Part shown: in pieces, positions 60,364 to 64,000 of the stretch | Position numbering within the stretch: position 1 is the stretch's first letter | Layout of the letters: the number at the start of each line of letters is the position of its first letter | Origin: Hemileia vastatrix | Taxonomy: Eukaryota; Basidiomycota; Pucciniomycetes; Pucciniales; Zaghouaniaceae | Direction of reading: 5' to 3' | Assembly: GCA_030280995.1 (NCBI GenBank) | Contig: JASXTE010000002.1 | Coordinates: 14,398,683-14,462,682, forward strand | DNA length: 64,000 bases | Program-made: the position numbers and the translations under genes | The notes under the pieces: generated by a model | The model's database searches: none | Told to the model about the DNA's origin: nothing | The model's input: the letters and a program-made list of their open reading frames with translations, nothing else

Positions 60364-63300
60364 TTATTTAGATTTAAATTTTTTCAAGAGATTTTTAAGA
60401 TCAGAGATCTCATTTTCTGGAATCCACTGGTCATATTCACTTGATTTATTTTTAAATCTTAATAGATACTCAACTCCCTTTTCTTTAGTAAGGTGTCTCT
60501 TTTTAAGTATCTTTTCAATTTCTGCCTTTTCAACTATTTCTTCAGGTTGCTGTTTATGCCTTCCTGATCTTCTTCGAAATAGAGCAGTATCATTAGAATG
60601 GTATGGTTTTATAAGAGAAATAGGAAATACTGGATGTTTTCTATCATATGGTGCATATAGAATAACCTCAACAGCATTATTACCAACCATTTTTTTAACT
60701 ACAAATGGTCCAATGAATGGATCCTTCAATTTAACATTACCATTTAAATTGAAATGTAGTGTGGAAATAAGGACTTCATCACCCTCTTTGAACATTTATT
60801 CTTTATGGGCTTTATCCCATCTTTTCTTTTCATACTCAAACGCCTTATTTATACATTCTTGAGCATGTTTTCTGCATAATTCCTGCATCTGAAGAAAAGA
60901 TTTAGTACCTGGATGAATATCCAATCTAGGTAACTTATTAAGAGTTTTAGCAGGGGTATTAGGTACATAACCCAACCATAACTCAAATGGCTTTTTGCCA
61001 GTGACAGAATGTACTGTACTATTATATGCAAATTCTAAACCTGGGATAAGGGTTACCCAATCATGCATGAATTTGTCATTGTCTTTAAAGGTAAGACCAA
61101 AAGCACAGTATCTTCTTATCATATCTTCTAAGTTTTGTATCATTCTTTCTGCTAGCCCATCAGTTTGTGGATGGTGTGCTGTAGAAAGTTTTAATTGACA
61201 CCCTGAAACATCCAGAAGTGACATCCAGAACTCAGAAGTAAATTTAGGATCTCTGTCAGAAACTATTGCTTTGGGGAAACCTGCTGTATTTAACATTTGT
61301 GTCCACCATAAAAAAGCTAAGTCCTTTGCAGAAACCTCTTTGTGGGTAGGAATAAATTTACACATCTTTGTAAATCTATCTACAATTACCCAGCAGGAGT
61401 TATAACTCTTATTCCCTGCTATTGGCAAACCTGTTACAAAGTCCATGTTAATGATTTCCCATGGAGCTTTTGGTTGCTCAATTTGTTGTAATAAACCAGC
61501 TCTTTTTCCTGTTAATCTTTTAGATTTTTGACAAGAATCACATGTTTCAACATATTTCTGAACATCCTCAGACATGTTAATCCACCAAGCTGTGTTTTTT
61601 ACTCTGGTTAATGTTTTATGGTAGTCAAAATGACCTGCTAATATATCATCATGACATATACTTAACATTAACTCTTTCATTGAAGGGGGAATTACAATTA
61701 CATTACTTAATTTTTTCCTGTAATATATAAAACCATCCTCAATGGAAAATTTTCCTTTTTCTAATGCCTCTTTATACTTAATTGGTAATGTTTTTATTAA
61801 AACATTCATTGAAGCATTAGATGGATCATTTAATATTGTAGTTAATTTACTTAAGTCAGGATCTGAATTATAATTATCAAGAATTGATTGCATAAATTCA
61901 TCCTCAAGATCTACAATATAAATACCATAAATGTTAATAATCTCTGACTCAGGAACATAAGCAGGATTATCATCATTATTAGGCAGAGGTACTCTAGATA
62001 ACAGATCTACATTAGAGTGCAAGGTTCCTGCTCTATGTGTAATATTCATCCGGCCTCTGTATTCTTGTACAGCTAATTTCCATCTAAACATGTGTCTATT
62101 AGGAGTTTTCATGTTTAAGAGTGACTTAACTGCACTACAGTCAGTTATTAACTCAAATTTTTGGTCTTCAAGGTAATAATGTAGCTTTTCAAGAGCCCAT
62201 ACTACTGCCAAACATTCAAGTTGAGTAGCACCATATTTCAATTCACCACTTCTTAGAGTACGTGAAATATAGCAGATTACTACTTCTGACATTTTTCCTT
62301 CAATAAGTTGTTTTTGATGCAAAGAAGCACCCAGTCCAATAAAACTTGCATCTGTATATAATACAAAAGGTAATTGAAAATCTGGTAATCCCAAGATAGG
62401 AGCTGTCATTAAACATTCTTTCAACTTATCAAAAGCTTGTTGTCTTTCATTATTCCAAATGAAAGCTTCTGATTTCTTTATCAGTGTGGTCAGTGGTGCA
62501 GCAATTGATTGGTAGTTTTTTATATATTGTCTATAATAACCGCACATTCCAAGAAAAGATTGTACATCCTTCACATTTTGAGGAATGCCAATATTCTTTA
62601 TTGCAGCCACTTTATATTGGTCTACACATATTTTTATGCCAGATACAATATGACCAAGCACTTTTAAAGATTCAAACCCAAATTTACATTTTTTCAATGC
62701 AAGGGTCATTTTTATTTCATCCATTTTCTGAAATACTTTCCTTAAATGGATTAAGTGTTCATCAAAAGTTTTAGAGAACACTATGATGTCATCAATGTAT
62801 ACCATTAACCATCCCTCAATCATTTCATTATGGAATTTTATATCCATTAACTTCTGAAATACTGACAGAGCATTTTTTGGTCCAAATGGCATTCTGACAT
62901 ACTTATAAATTCCCATGTGTGTTGTTATCAACAAAAAGTTCTGTGAATTCTTTTCAACAGGAATTTGATGGTACCCTTTATTTCCATCAAGGCAACTTAT
63001 ATATTTAGCACCTTTAAGGGTAGCATGTATAGAGGAAATCCTTGGCAAGGGATAAATATCATCTACTGTAAATGTATTTAATGCTCTATAATCACAGCAC
63101 AGTCTTGCTTTATCTTGTTCATAAGAAATTAGCACTGGTGATATTACACAATATTTTGGTGTAGTTTCAACCTTCTCAAGAAAGTTCATTTTTAATAACA
63201 TCTTAATATTATCCTCTATGTCTTTCCTCTTCATTGGTGAAGCAGGGTATGGTTTCTTTTTAAGACTAGCAGGAATATTATCCATATCACAGGTTAAACT

Positions 63301-63993
63301 AATCTTCATTTCATGATCTTTTACAAGGCCAAGCTCATTTGTACCATGTGCAAAAGCCATTGGAAAAGCTATAATTAATTCCAAAATATTATCTTTCTCA
63401 GTTTTACTTATCTGAGTGCCAAATGATGCTTTTGAAATTTCTGTTTCCAGAAGTTCCATCTCATTGGATTCTCTTCCTTTAGATGGGGAATTTGTTACTG
63501 ACTCAATGTGTAAGACTGTGTTAAAAGAATTTATTTTAAATTTCCTTTTACCGTTCATGCCAATTGTAAAATTGTTATTAGCAGGGTCTAACTTTACACC
63601 AAATTTAGTCAGAATATCATTTCCAATTATAAAACAGTTACTACAGTTAGTATTATCCATTACTACAAAGTCACAAGTTACTCTTACATAACCATGTTGA
63701 TGTTTAAAGAAAACAGCAGCTTTGTATTTACCAATGGGGTGTAGCACTGATCCAAAACCTCTCCAATTTTTATTTTGAAGTGGTTCAAGCTTAAACTTAT
63801 AGTCACTATCAATTTTCTGTAATGTATTAGTGGAAACAACAGAACCAGCAGCTCCAGTGTCCAGTACTATATTAACATTTTCACCAGAAATGATAGCTGG
63901 AACCGTGATAGGTGTCATTCTAAAGTTATCAGCTTGTATATCCTTAATGATTTCAGCATCCTCAAAATTCATTAAAGATTCATTTGAGTCCAT
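60364..63993 (-). CDS. pol: Gypsy-D pol: protease, RT, RNase H, integrase, chromodomain
   Basis: One open frame of 1065 codons from ATG 63993, then a single in-frame TAA (60793-60795 region) and 143 more codons to 60364. Protease D45 (DTGA), RT YIDD at 399-402, RNase H D548 (TDAS), integrase zinc finger H780/H787/C817/C820, catalytic D850, D912 and E948. The last ~60 residues resemble a chromodomain, which in chromoviruses guides integration to marked chromatin. Gag must lie right of the window, or upstream in the same frame. The lone stop is the only clear defect, so this is the youngest copy seen. Confidence 0.93.
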
Positions 63994-64000
63994 ATTTAAT

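Noticed and set aside
21664..64000. Centromere
   Set aside because: AT-rich nested retroelements and chromoviruses fit, but nothing in the sequence alone supports it; CENP-A ChIP-seq would be needed.

Overview
This window is fungal, almost certainly basidiomycete, and most likely a rust-like genome swollen by transposons. The evidence is AT-rich DNA, Ty3/gypsy families of a basidiomycete type, antisense transposon genes whose Cys clusters resemble fungal Zn2Cys6 domains, and short introns of 61 and 68 bases. No host gene, rRNA, tRNA or CRISPR array was found. The whole window is a nest of mobile elements. The species assignment is inference.

Layout. (1) 1-359: possible end of an unrelated LTR. 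(2) 360-13816: Gypsy-A copy 1 on the minus strand (gag-pro, pol, a long 3' region carrying genes on the opposite strand, both LTRs, the 3' one damaged). A 237-base DNA transposon sits in its RT catalytic motif and a 579-base insertion in its 3' LTR. (3) 13817-21079: Gypsy-A copy 2 on the plus strand, 5'-truncated; with copy 1 it forms a >7 kb inverted repeat. (4) 21080-21663 and 58581-59059: two halves of an old gag-pro relic (Gypsy-E), split by (5) a CACTA-like DNA transposon, 21664-58580, with 3-base target duplications. (6) Inside it lies a second TIR-bounded element (24994-37837), mostly a ~608-base tandem array whose units carry a palindrome, itself hit by a 261-base CACTA-like MITE, a solo LTR and another TIR element. 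(7) Gypsy-C (39161-58555, plus strand) sits at the right end of the outer CACTA-like element, and (8) Gypsy-B, a chromovirus (49516-57733, minus strand), sits in the 3' LTR of Gypsy-C. (9) 59060 to the right edge: Gypsy-D, a second chromovirus, nearly intact, inserted in the Gypsy-E relic and running out of the window.

The most interesting biology is downstream of pol in Gypsy-A and Gypsy-C. A 22-nt hairpin motif recurs about 34 times across three element copies, in coding and non-coding DNA, with compensatory stem changes. Three larger hairpin modules show the same covariation. Gypsy-A also carries two genes antisense to gag-pol; one has an intron that keeps its frame, and both encode a Cys pattern like a Zn2Cys6 cluster with its halves swapped. 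Gypsy-B independently has an antisense, intron-containing gene at the same place. Gypsy-A/C and Gypsy-B also carry canonical -1 frameshift heptamers (T-TTT-TTA and A-AAA-AAC) just before the stop of the upstream frame.
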